Shown piece by piece: positions 35,601 to 46,331 of a DNA stretch of 64,000 nucleotides. A program made the position numbers and the translations under genes. The first letter of the stretch is position 1. Each line of letters begins with the position of its first letter. Origin of the DNA: Lingula anatina. Taxonomy: Eukaryota; Brachiopoda; Lingulata; Lingulida; Lingulidae. Where the stretch lies: the NCBI RefSeq assembly GCF_001039355.2, contig NW_019775458.1, positions 822,297 through 886,296 of the forward strand. The letters are read 5' to 3'. The notes below the pieces were generated by a model that saw only the letters and a program-made list of their open reading frames with translations, was not told the DNA's origin and searched no databases.

Positions 35601-38600
35601 CTACATCTGCGCCACCATGTGGCACGAGACGGAGAACGAGATGTTACAGATGCTGAAGTCAATCTTCAGGTAGGTTAGGTTATTATTTAAAGCACAGACA
35701 ATTAAAACACAGGAGGCAGGTCTGTAGCTGTCATACAATCGCAGTTTCAAAGGGGTGGGGGTCTTTTTCTTTAAAAGCAAACCTTTGATCCCCGCGGTCG
35801 ACCCAACATGATAAATGACACAGGACTTTTGTCATACTTTGGTTCAGGGTGGGTCTTTCGCCCCCCCCTCCCCCACCTGCGGGACTTGGAGGAGGGGAGG
35901 GTGCGAACGGAAACAGGGAAGGAGAAAGGGGCAGACGATGTGTTACAATTTGTCGTTGTACGAGTCACCTCTTTCGTATTCGTTAATGGTTTCTTGTGCA
36001 CAGTTGAATACATTTTACAGCATTTGTGATGATTAAGAATTTTGTGGCATCTGCTACATACACTTGTGTATCGATCAGTGATTTTACAAAATTAAAATTT
36101 TGATTCTTTTGCCTTTTTATTTGTTAAAAAAGTAAACATTTAAAATTGTAAAATGTGTCTATTTCTTGTGCGCATGAAGACTTGACATGGACCAGTGCTC
36201 CCGTCGCCTGGCGCAGCAATATTTCGACGTAAATGACCCGGATTATTATGAGTTTGAAGGTAAGATCTAAAATTAAAACTTTTGTTGTTGGTATGATCGG
36301 AGAAAACGACAAGGGTTCTGGACTGAATCCGAAATGAAAGAGAAAGACGGATGTATTTCGGAATAAAAAAAATATCGTTAGTAAGGAATAAGGTGAGCAA
36401 AGAAAAAGATAACTAGAGAACACTCCTGGAATGCAGACCTCTGCCAAGGCAAAATGTAAGATAACAAGAAGATACTGGTGCAATATTTCAGGAGATCTGG
36501 ATTCAGCTGAAATTGCAGTTACTTCTTTACCTCCTTAATGTCTGTATATCCTAAAATTTCGTTAAAACTTATCGAAAAATTATCTTGTCCACAAACCAAC
36601 ATCCAAGGGGGTCCGCGTATGCCAAGCCGACCCCCCTCCCCCCTTGGCGTGGGGTATAATAATTCAGCAAGTCAAAATTCTAACTTCAAGAGGGGACCAT
36701 TGGTGGATTTTTATCATAAACTCCTCGTTTGATGGAGTAACCTTTCTTTTTACTTCAAAACATTCACATTCAACGATATTGCACGATAAGCCACTCTATT
36801 TAATCTGTTTAGGTCACATTTTCTTTGATGATGCATTCACTCCTCATGCAGACGGCAACCCTAACTACACAGTGAACGACTTTGTCAAACTATTGGTTCG
36901 TGTTGTGGACATTGCTGCAAGGTATGAGCCTTGACTGACATTACTGATTTTATACCTGTATAATGCATTACAGATGGTTTAAAAAAATAACCCAATTTAA
37001 ATAGGACAATTGCAAAACATACAATTTATTACGTTTTCACTTTGACCAACATATGTTCATTTAATCCAGTTACTACTCATACTTTCGTACGAGTATCAGT
37101 GACTTAATTCTGTCACACGTACACATTATTTATTCACTTTCACTTTTAATTTAATTGTTACAGGAGGTAGCAAAGCTCCTCATTATCACATAAATTTGGC
37201 ATGACAACATCCAGATAATTGAATATATAATAGAATATGACTTCCTGGAAATCAAAGAACTCTTAAAATTTGTGGAACTTATCATCTTCAGTGCCATACA
37301 CCGAATCCCAATGTCCATCCCTCCTCCTACGAAGATCCCAACTCCATATGGGGGTCGTCTTGTATGGCAGCTACCTGGTGGCAATAAGTTGGTGGCTCAT
37401 CTTAAAGATAAAGCAAAGATACGGCATAGAAAAAGATGGAGTCAGGTAAATTTAGAGTAATTAATATTTTATTGTATACTGACATTATTTCTGATAATTT
37501 GAACTTGTTTAATAGTCAAGGTAAACGCATTCCAAATTTTAAAAATCTGCGCAATTTTTTCAATAATTTCAGGTGATGTATCTCTACTACTTCCTGGGTT
37601 ACCGCCTGATGCAGAAGGTAGAAAACGTAAAACAGGTTGGAAAGCTGGCTGAAAACACCTTTCTTCTCGCTCTTGACGGCGACGTTGACTTCCAGCCCTC
37701 GGCCGTCCAGATTCTGGTGGACCTGATGAAGAGGAACGAAAACGTGGGGGCTGCATGCGGTCGTATTCACCCTATAGGATCAGGTATAGATGAATCAGAG
37801 CCGATTAAGGCAAATTAATTTACTTTGAGAGTATACAGCAAAAGCATAGCCTACATAGACAATTTCTCTTCTTTAAGACATCTCCCACCTTGGCATAAAA
37901 TAAAAGATGTGGATATATATTCATGTATCTTCCAGTTCTTGCAAACCCCCTTTTTATTTTATTTGACATTACCCCTCTCTTTTAATTTCAACCATTCAAT
38001 TCCTCCTCTTTATTTAAGGTCCTATGGTTTGGTACCAGAAGTTTGAGTACGCTGTCTCTCATTGGTTCCAGAAGGCAACGGAACATATGATTGGTTGCGT
38101 TCTCTGCAGCCCCGGATGTTTCAGCTTGTTTCGCGGTTCTGCTCTCATGGACGACAACGTAATGCGGAAATACGCGACCACTCCCACCGAGGCTGTACAC
38201 TACTTACAATACGACCAAGGTAGGCAGAAGTGGTCTTTTGAATAAAAACCAATTAAGTTATTTTACACAGTATATTTAATACAAAACATGCGTTATCCAT
38301 TGATTTAACATGAGAGGAATATTGGATCGCAACGTTGATATTAACATGAATTACAATTTGAAATGAAAGATGACGGCATGTTGAAAAATGACTGTTGACA
38401 TATGGCTTAATATTTCTAAGTTATATAGGTCTGATCCTCTATGCCGCTTTTATTTTCTTGATGTCCACGGTAAAGTGACAAAGTGTAAGATTTATAGCTT
38501 TGCTACCATGTTCCGTGTTGCAGGTGAAGATCGTTGGCTGTGCACCCTATTACTTCAGCAAGGGTACCGCGTGGAGTACAGTGCTGCTTCTGACGCTCTC

Positions 38601-41600
38601 ACCTACGCTCCTGAGACCTTTGACGAATTTTTCAACCAAAGAAGACGTTGGTCACCATCCACTATGGCTAACGTTATGGACTTGCTCCTCAGTTTCAAAC
38701 ATACTGTCAAGGTATACTGTCTAGCGCCTTCTGTTAATTTTATGCCTTTTAACATAACCAACAGTGAGTTAAATTTTTCGGAAACTAAGAAATAACTTAA
38801 ACGAAAATTGTTCTATAAAATGTTGGGGTAGTGACAAAATTTACGACTGTTACACATGGACATATACATGTCACTTTAGTATGATTGTACAATCAGGCAT
38901 AACAAACCAAATGGTACAAACAAGCAGAACAAAATTATGTCCAGGCCAATGTGTACCATAACATTACGCGTACATGTATGCAACTAATATGCAATATGTT
39001 GGTTATTCAGGTGAACCAGGACATCTCCATGTTATACATTATCTACCAAGCCTGTCTCCTTGTGTCCTCCATCTTAGGACCGGGAACAATATTCCTGGTG
39101 GTTGTAGGAGCCTTCCAAACTATCAACATCTGGCCAGACGACTTTAATCCTGATGATAAAGCCTTTTTCATTAACATTGTGCCTATCATAATGTACATTA
39201 TATTGTGTTATGTGACAAGTACAAAGATTCAGGTTGGTGTTTATTATGTTTTCATATCTTAAAGATGGAAAATACATATTAAATACTGACGTATATATTG
39301 CATTTGAGAAATATATATGAAATAACTTGGACTGAAGTAGTCAAATGGACATCATTAGATCCATGCAGATAAATTCACAAAACTGTGAAGGACGCCAAAA
39401 ATTCCATGTTAATATGTTTTGTCCGTTTAAACATGAAGAAGCGCACTCCACTCTTTGTTTCCACCATAAAATCATGTAAGTTCCAATTTTTATATGATTC
39501 TTCCAAAAAAGGTTTCTGTCTCATTGGAATAACTTGTTTGATTAATGAATAGGCCCTATGTTGGCATTTAAATGCCAAAATTAAATTTTAGTGGAATGCA
39601 GGGTCAAATGCTTTATTTTCCAGCTGTTTGTAGCAGCCGTTATGTCTGCTATTTACGCCTTGGTGATGGCGCTGGTACTGGTCAGCATCAGCTTGCAGAT
39701 GAATGAGGAAGGGTACTGTTCCCCTACCGCCTTGTTCTTTTTCCTTGTGGCTGGCGCTTTTCTCTTAGCTGCAATCGTCCACCCGCAGGAATTCTACTGT
39801 GTGTTTGCCGGTATTCTGTATTACCTGCTCATTCCGAGTATGTACCTGTTGCTATTTATATACTCCATGTGCAACCTGCACGTGGTCTCATGGGGCACGA
39901 GAGAGGTCAAGGTTGCAGAAATGCCAACTCCCAATAAAGAGAAACAGCAACCTAAAAACGCAGAGAAGACAACCAACTCAGCCAAAGCTGCCTTGATGAA
40001 ACTTTTCAGCGCAGCAAAAGCCGAAAAGGGCGAGGATGGGTTCAAATTAACGTTTGGAAAACTCTTCCGGTGTATCTGTTGTCCACGTGACAACAGTGAA
40101 GACGTGAATCAAAAGCTGAGCGCCATATATTCACGCATAGATGAAATGGATAAAAATATGTTGAATCATAGATCGGGTGTGGTCTTTGGAAGAGGTAATT
40201 TTTTGTTTTTTCTTTGAGCGTCTTAAATTTAATATTTCATTTTCTTTAGATTTTATTTTTGTGCTGTGAGGTGAACACCTTGTTTCGGTGGAACATTTTA
40301 ATTGTTTTCATGAAATAAATCACAAATATATGTTTTTTTTTGTTTTTTCATTACCTCCGCCAAGGAGGCTATGTTTTCACCCCTGTTTGTTTGTTTGTTT
40401 GTTTGTTTGTTTGTCATCAACATAACTCAAAAAGTTATGGACCGATTTTGATGAAATTTTCAGGAACTGTCAGAAGTGGGCCAAGGAACAGATATTTGCT
40501 TTTGGTGGTGATCTGTATCAATAATCAATCAATAATCAATAATCAAAAATATCGAAAATTTAGGGGTGAAACTTCATTGAATGGAGGCTTTGTTGCCTTG
40601 GCGGAGGTCTACGCTCTCTGAGTGCTTTTCTAGTTTAATTATGTTTTTATTAGAAGTTAATGAATGTAATTATTTGTTTCTCAGATTCCACGGCAGAGAG
40701 TAATTTACATGTGCCCACCGAAAGTATGGTAGAAGATCGCCGACCGTCTTTTACGACAGAGGACGGGAACTTTCCAAAGTTAGACATCCTGGAGGCGGAT
40801 GTGTTTACCGGTAGGTTGTGTTCTGTTGTGCTGAACCCGCCTTCAGTGTTGCCCACTGGCTTTACGCTGAACATCAGTAAAACTGAAGGCGTTCCAGTAA
40901 AATATATTATAAAATCTAATCGGTTTAATGGCGACTACTTTGTGCTGTGAATTACTAAGTCGTGGTGGCCCTTCATACCGACCCGTGGACCTCAAGAATG
41001 TTCGCGCAGTGTGAAGGGAACAATATTTGCAGTCAAACATTTACAAAGTGCATGTATATGATTTTGGAAATGAACACCTGAAAAGTATTATGTGGGTTTA
41101 TGTCTTTTTTGTTTTAGTAAACTGCAACAAATCTTTACATTATTTTCAAATTTTCAGTTTGCGTTTATTTTCTATTCTCCCAATGCAGTTAACCCAGTGT
41201 TTGAAGAGGAAGAACGTGACGAACTCGTCAATCCAATGTGGACGGAGGACGAGGGCCTTAAGGACGGTCCTATAGTTCTTCAAGAAGAAGCGGAGACACA
41301 GTTTTGGCAAGACCTCATCAAACAATACCTGTTCCCTTTAGAAAACGACCAAAAGCACCAGGAGCACATGGCTGCCGAGCTAAAAACTTTGCGCAACAAG
41401 GTCACATTCGCCATCTTTCTTCTGAACGCGATTTTTGTGGTGGTAGTATTTGTGCTCCAAAAAGAAAAAGATAAACTTTCTATACCTTGGCCTTTTAGTT
41501 GTGGGTATAATGCCACGAAGAATTTGGAGTTGGAACCAATTGGGACGGTTTTCTTGGTATTCTTCCTGTTGATTCTGCTCATTCAGCTTCTAGGGATGAT

Positions 41601-42414
41601 AGCTCATCGTCTGCTGACCTTCTGGCACATCATATCTACCACACCCGTATCTGGAAAACTTGATCAAACTGCCGCGAAGATCGCTCTTGTGCGCGACTTA
41701 CAACGTCTTCCACAGGGCGATGACGATTCCGACAGGATGTCAGTGTGCAGCTTCACCTCCGGTGCCTCTGACGATGAGTTCAATTTCGCCAGAGAGAGGA
41801 AGAAGTCATTCGCAAAACACGTCAAGAAAAAGAAGAAGACAGTTAAGGAGGGATACGCCACTATGAATAAAGCATTTGTTGAGCGCTTCTTGGCATTGTC
41901 TGACCAAGGGCCTGAGAAATTTCAGCAACAACATGGACGGCGGCACACAATGGCTGGCAGCTACCAGGATCGTAAATGCAAGCAAGCTCTAGCAAGCTTA
42001 GCCGATGAGTGGGACCAGGTTTTCCAAGAAGAGAAGATTTCCAATTTACGTAACAAATGGAAAGGGGCAGCCAGGGCCATCCAGCTCACCCGAGCGTTTC
42101 AACTGAAGAAAGGTGTTAAGGCACAAAAAATTGAGACTATCAACGAGTCGGCGGAAAGCTCTGGAAGCGGTACGTTTGATGTACCGGTCGTGCCGAACAA
42201 GGAGTACGATAACCCTGTGTTCGAGGGAGATGAAGGAGTGTATACCGACATACCTGGGTCTTATCCCGCTGACACACCTGGATCTAGTCTCGCCAACACA
42301 CCTGGATCTAGTCCCGCTGACACACCTGAAGCTAGTCTCGCCAACACACCTGGGTCTATCCCCGAAATTATATCTGATAATGACACAGACGTTCTTTGGA
42401 GTGAGAAATTGTAA
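26660..42414 (+). CDS. Chitin synthase A, family GT2, 17 exons, 1,714 aa, complete
   Basis: Exons 26660-26907, 30945-31443, 33110-33832, 34228-34380, 34697-34851, 35089-35185, 35488-35669, 36180-36259, 36813-36921, 37292-37445, 37573-37783, 38019-38219, 38524-38711, 39011-39232, 39624-40194, 40685-40810 and 41189-42414 total 5,145 nt in one frame; all introns are GT-AG. The ATG follows an in-frame TAG at 26645. Order: acidic cytosolic N-terminus (1-90), multi-helix block (about 119-560), GT2 core with CATMWHE (666-672), DGD (835-837), EDR (939-941) and QRRRW (976-980), a second multi-helix block with WGTRE (1164-1168), then a cytosolic region with two more helices and a Ser/Pro-rich tail. EDR and QRRRW are chitin synthase signatures: UDP-GlcNAc is polymerised at the cytosolic face and chitin extruded through the plasma membrane. 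There is no myosin head, unlike the type known from bivalve shell-forming tissue. Confidence 0.96.
26945..26996. repeat. (TG)n microsatellite followed by poly-T
   Basis: Some nine TG units run straight into a T-rich stretch just inside intron 1 of chitin synthase A, about 40 bp after the exon 1 donor. Confidence 0.85.
29378..29700. repeat. Dispersed repeat R1, copy 1 (chitin synthase A intron 1)
   Basis: Starts CAGTTCCAAGAACTGTGATG and includes AAATAAATTGATCATTGAAA and GGGAGCCTCACCACACACGA. Related copies lie at 30150-30330 (3' part only) and 43068-43240. An open frame at 29364-29606 falls wholly in this repeat and is not treated as a gene. Confidence 0.65.
30150..30330. repeat. Dispersed repeat R1, copy 2 (chitin synthase A intron 1)
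   Basis: Repeats the 3' half of copy 1: GGGAGCCTCACAACACACGA, GTTTGATCTGTGAAAAACT and GTGACCAATACAACTG, then the weaker shared TTTTCTATTACTGGTATATC. Confidence 0.65.
30720..30898. mobile_element. MITE family 2, copy 2 (chitin synthase A intron 1)
   Basis: Inverted ends TAAGGGCTCGTTCCCA and TGGGAAAGCCCACTTA bracket an interior (GCTGAATGCATTCAGATTAA; CATCAGCTTTTCTGTATTCT) shared with 2056-2258 and 43256-43480. It ends about 45 bp before the exon 2 acceptor. An open frame here is a repeat artefact. Confidence 0.75.
31560..32715 (-). mobile_element. Penelope-like retroelement remnant (RT plus GIY-YIG pieces) in chitin synthase A intron 2
   Basis: On the minus strand, 32712-32415 encodes [20 protein letters not shown] and, further on, [12 protein letters not shown], the conserved RT core (YLDD active site) of Penelope-like elements. 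Downstream at about 32130-31930 is a piece with [15 protein letters not shown] and NSKRQP, matching the RT-to-endonuclease linker. At about 31870-31640 are [22 protein letters not shown] and then ERVRARKQN, the decayed GIY-YIG endonuclease. Stops and frame changes separate the pieces, so the element is inactive. It lies opposite to the host gene. Confidence 0.8.
32938..33079. mobile_element. Small MITE just upstream of chitin synthase A exon 3
   Basis: About 35-bp imperfect inverted ends: CATTCAGAACTGATGATCTG then AGGACTAACTGATC at the left, and GATCGGTTAGTCCGCAGATT then AACTTGTTCTGAATG at the right. The interior is about 70 bp and non-coding. The right end lies about 30 bp before the exon 3 acceptor (33108-33109). 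Confidence 0.75.
34859..34879. repeat. (CT)n microsatellite after chitin synthase A exon 5
   Basis: A CT run begins eight bases after the exon 5 donor. Chitin synthase B has a longer, interrupted CT tract at the same place (59229-59272), so the tract predates the gene duplication. Confidence 0.85.
36601..36725 (+). repeat. Dispersed repeat R2, copy in chitin synthase A intron 8
   Basis: CCAAGGGGGTCCGCGTATGC, a C-rich run, CCTTGGCGTGGGG, then AATTCAGCAAGTCAAAATTC and AGAGGGGACCATTGGTGGAT. The last part matches the reverse complement of 53980-54060, so the two belong to one family of interspersed repeats in opposite orientation. Confidence 0.6.
40354..40636. mobile_element. Interspersed element with CCTCCGCCAAGG inverted ends (chitin synthase A intron 15)
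   Basis: CCTCCGCCAAGG at 40354-40365 is the exact inverse of CCTTGGCGGAGG at 40596-40607. Inside is a (TTTG)n tract, then ACTCAAAAAGTTATGGACCG and ATTTTGATGAAATTTTCAGG, a repeat body I recognise as widespread in invertebrate DNA. An open frame at 40340-40621 is contained in it and is not a gene. Confidence 0.65.
42250..42369 (+). repeat. In-frame 24-bp minisatellite in the chitin synthase A C-terminus (5 units)
   Basis: Five units of 24 bp encode [32 protein letters not shown] and TPGSIPEI (residues about 1661-1700). Alternate units end in AN or AD, suggesting expansion as a 48-bp pair. The units are Ser/Thr-Pro-rich and end 14 residues before the stop codon. Confidence 0.9.
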
Positions 42415-43067
42415 AAAGTGCATTTGAAGTCATTTTTTGCCACAAAAGCCGATCAAATGTCACCATTTAGTTCCAAATAGTACATCTTAGATAGAAAAAT
42501 AACAAATAACGTTGTTGCATATTACCCGAAAAATGATATTTAACGGAATTTTTTCTGCTCGCTATGTTTGAACGGTTCAGATAAGAAGGTCAGATAAGTA
42601 AGGTCAAAGGACCAAAATTTTCAAGAAGGTGCAGTTTTTAATTTAATTCTTTTATGGCTGATGGAGTGATTAATTCGGTTTAGCCTTTGGCATGTTGACT
42701 TTATTCAACTTTGAGTTTATGTGTGTAACTGGGAATCCACGCTCCACCGATGCTAGGGTCAAATGTACTTTTAAGAATTTGGTTCAGAAATTTGCTCACT
42801 TGCATTGTTTTGCTAAATTCTTTTATATGAGATGGATATATAATAGAACGCTATTTGGCTTTTTTTTTAACATATATTTTTTGTATATATACTAGTAGCA
42901 TTGCATTTCAATGAGTCATGCATTTTGGATATGTTTGTATTGTACGTATTTGTAAATCATATAGAAGAGAAACCTTTAATATAATTTCAAATGATTTCTA
43001 GAAATCAGTTGTCTCATATAAATTAGTATAATAAAGCGACAATTCCTTACTATTATATTCACAGTTA

Positions 43068-43240
43068 CAGTTCCAAGAACTGTGATGACGTAGGCAGCCC
43101 GTTAGACCAACGTTATTTCTATCCTATCCTATCGTATCCCTATGTAAACATTTGCACAAGAAGTGATATCGATGCACTTCTGAAAATAAATTGATCATTG
43201 AAAATTTTGATACAGAGCTTCACCACACACTGATGCCTTC
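43068..43240. repeat. Dispersed repeat R1, copy 3 (between the chitin synthase genes)
   Basis: CAGTTCCAAGAACTGTGATG, GTAAACATTTGCACAAGAAG, AAATAAATTGATCATTGAAA and a short GAGCTTCACCACACACTGAT match copy 1 at 29378. A small CCTAT/CGTAT repeat is inserted near 43123-43143. Confidence 0.65.
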
Positions 43241-43255
43241 CATGAGCATTTATAC

Positions 43256-43480
43256 TTTAAGGACTTATTCCCAATGAAACTGTCGTTCTACGTAGATCGA
43301 TCGAAATCCACGGGGACTTTCGCTGAATGCAATCAGATACCCTTATTAATAGGTGTATCAGTCAGATACACAGATTAAAACACCCATTCTTTCCTATGTA
43401 CTTGTTTAATCGCCAGCTTTTCTATATTGTACTGAACGCCAGGAGTTTCATTGGGCTTCATTGGGAATGGACCCTTAGAT
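43256..43480. mobile_element. MITE family 2, copy 3 (between the chitin synthase genes)
   Basis: Inverted ends AAGGACTTATTCCCAATGAA and TTCATTGGGAATGGACCCTT. The interior carries CACGGGGACTTTCGCTGAAT and CGCCAGCTTTTCTATATTGT, as in the other copies. A short local duplication of CAGATACAC-type sequence sits near 43336-43374. Confidence 0.75.
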
Positions 43481-45452
43481 AACACCTCTTTTCTGCTTTC
43501 GGTGAAACGATTTCATCTCATGCATATATATATATATATATATATGTCACAGAGATAAATTTTTCGACCTAACGTCATTAAAATTAAAATCCATTTGATA
43601 TATTTCCATGATAAGATATGATTTAGCCAAAGTTGACGCTGGACACGTATTGTACCTCTAACGTGGACATGTAAATATGCTTAGAATTGTACACAACGCT
43701 TTTACTACCACGCGGACATACAATGTATGGGGGACGATGACGTAAACGCCTGATTGAATACCCCACCATACTTGTCAAATAAATGTCTATTTCATTAGAT
43801 TCACTGTGATACCTTGTAGTGTTGAGGATAGCTGTGAGGTTGAAGTATTTATTTCTTTATTTGATAGTCTATCAAAAATGTCTCCGTATTTATTTATTTT
43901 CGAGTTTATTTAAGATTTTGTTGTTCTCAATATAAACAAGACTTCCCTAGGGGGATCATACCATAGTTCACATGCCTAGAACACTAGGCACGATTCAGCT
44001 AGCACACAATGCCCCGGAAACCTGGGGGTTTTTTTAAGCCTGATTATCTGACACACCCATAAAAAAAGGTGAATGTACAGTGTAGGCTGCGATCTATATG
44101 AAATAGTATTTTGTCATCCCCGTGCTGGTTGCCCTATGGCCGGTGAAGGGCCGCGGGAGAAAAGGATTTGAACTTTGATACCATTAATGAAACGCATAAA
44201 ATCGTATAAATCTGAAAGATTTTCCTTGTTAATGAGAAAATGATAGTTCTCTTTTATGAATTTCTAAAACTCTTATTTTGTTGTTCAGTTCTTAGGTGTT
44301 CTTCCATTTGAACCATTTAAAACTTTTTTTAGTTATAGTCACGTAAACTGTCGCAAATTAAGGGAGACGTAGATAATTAAAGTCACAATGATTACGATAT
44401 CTATATAAAAGACATTAGGTGTGGGTAGTTGTGTGTGGGGGGCGGGGGAGGAAGGACGCCCTTGGTTTAAATAGATAAAATATAAATAGGTTTATGACAC
44501 AGGCCAATTATCAGGAAAGCAATGTAAATTATCAGGTACGGAATGTAAATTATCACTATCACAGTGCCTAAGCATCCGTTACCCTCAAAGTTCACAAACG
44601 GTAACTTCCCGACCCACGGGTCAATTAATGTTTATGTAAATTGTGGCATTCATGGCTATATTCTAAACACCTTCCTTTAAAATTTTTCGTTGTCAATATA
44701 GCAAAACACGAATTCATTCGACGCGGATATTTTTTGTGCACGAATCTGCTGCTCGCAGAGGGTCAACTACATGTTTAAGATAGTCAAAGAATGTCTTACT
44801 CCTCTAGGCTAACCCCTAGGCTTGCCCTTTTGATTAAAACACAGACGATCTTCACATTTGTTGGAAGACACAGGAGATGTTCATATCTAATTCATTGTGT
44901 TAATATAAGGGAAGCAAGCTTTTTCCCTCTTTTTCTTTATTTTTTCACGATCGAAATACTGGCCCACCCCGTGACTTCTGGAAAAAGGGGGTTTTCTGAA
45001 ATACTACAAATACGAAAGCTGTTGGTACCGCATCTACACTTGTTTGAGCGTGCGTGCGTGCACACACGCACACACACACAAACACACTAAAAATCAAACT
45101 AACATGCACGGACTTGTATAGAAAAATTCTAAGAACTCGAAGTCTATACTTATTATCATTAATTTCTAGCGGCTGTCAGGGTAAGCTTATAACTGCACGA
45201 GCATTTTTATACTATCAACAAAATCAACAAACAAAACAAACAGTGCCACAAAAGTCCCGCTGGACGGAAACCTCTAATACCGTCAGTGTCTGCACGGGTC
45301 AAAGTGCGGCCTTCGTAATAACTGATAATCTATGCACTTATTGAAGTGCGTTTTTTATTGGCCCAATCACTGTGGCACTGTATCCGGTTGGAGTAAGACC
45401 GGTCGGTAGTTTCGTGGCTAATCATTGACAAGTTTACCACTGGATGATGTCG

Positions 45453-45459
45453 TATAAAA
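45453..45459 (+). promoter_or_regulatory. Candidate TATA box of chitin synthase B
   Basis: TATAAAA followed directly by a CRE-like TGACGTCGG, with GGCCCAATCA (CCAAT) about 95 bp upstream. It lies about 260 bp before the ATG at 45714, which would give a 5' UTR of some 230 nt. No transcript evidence is available. Confidence 0.4.
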
Positions 45460-45713
45460 TGACGTCGGTTTTGTCACTAGAAATGTGACACTGTGACGAT
45501 CTTTCGTGATCATTTGTTTCTAACCTGCCCGATACTTGTATCAGTTACGTAAGTTGCGGCGCCGGTACGGCAAGTCAAACTTTTTGATTGCCGTTTCGAG
45601 AGTTCTCGTCGTTTCTTCTTATCAGCCATCGCTCCGAATAGTGAAAAGAGCGTTAGCTAAGTTTTATCGGCAGAAAAGGGCTGTAAGCGTAATAGGTGAC
45701 TTCTGGAAATACA

Positions 45714-46290
45714 ATGTCAGACACCGAAGACGATATTCTAACGCCGCTGCCAGACCCGGGGGATGTGGAAATTACCCCTGGGAAGTTTGATTCGGCGATG
45801 AACGGTGAAATCGGACATGTGGTTCGTAAGGGATCTCTTTTCGGTTTAGAGCAAAAAAATCCAACTTTATTTAACATGGAAAATTTCACTTTTAGTACTG
45901 GATTAAACAGATTTGGTGGTAATCGTTTGCGAAGGGAGAGCGAAGCCAGCGAGGCAGAAACCTTGCCTGAGTTGAGCGATTCAGAAGATGAAGACGAAGA
46001 TGAAGATGAAGACGAAGAGGACCCTCCGGCTTACAAACATTTAGATACTCCAAATGAAAAGACAGAGATAGAAAAACCACCACCGTTCCCGACGTCACCA
46101 CCCCCCTCGCGGAGAAAGTCAGCAATGAAGATGCCAAAAGAGCAGGGCGTAAAGTAATGTCGAGTTTTCATACATTTATTGTTATTAAAAAATCGTCCTG
46201 TTTGTGATATATGTATTTAACCTCCTGTGCTGCATGCCCATCTTCTCAATCTCTCTCTCTCTCCCCCCCCCTCTCTCTCTCTCTCTCTCT

Positions 46291-46331
<41 letters not shown>

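Larger units (their letters stand above)
42415..45713. other. Spacer between chitin synthase A and B
   Basis: The chitin synthase A 3' UTR probably ends near AATAAA at 43030-43035. Next come repeat R1 copy 3 (43068-43240), MITE family 2 copy 3 (43256-43480), an (AT)n run (43523-43544) and sequence resembling chitin synthase A intron 1. From about 44.0 to 45.4 kb I see no gene or repeat partner. The chitin synthase B promoter region follows. Confidence 0.45.

Noticed and set aside
40381-40415. Regularly spaced short repeats, considered as a possible CRISPR array
   Set aside because: This is a (TTTG)n microsatellite without spacers, in an animal genome.
42046-42427. Long open frames on both strands across the chitin synthase A C-terminal repeat, with Cys-Val-rich repeats on the minus strand
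   Set aside because: They are shadows of the 24-bp in-frame minisatellite; the chitin synthase frame explains the region.
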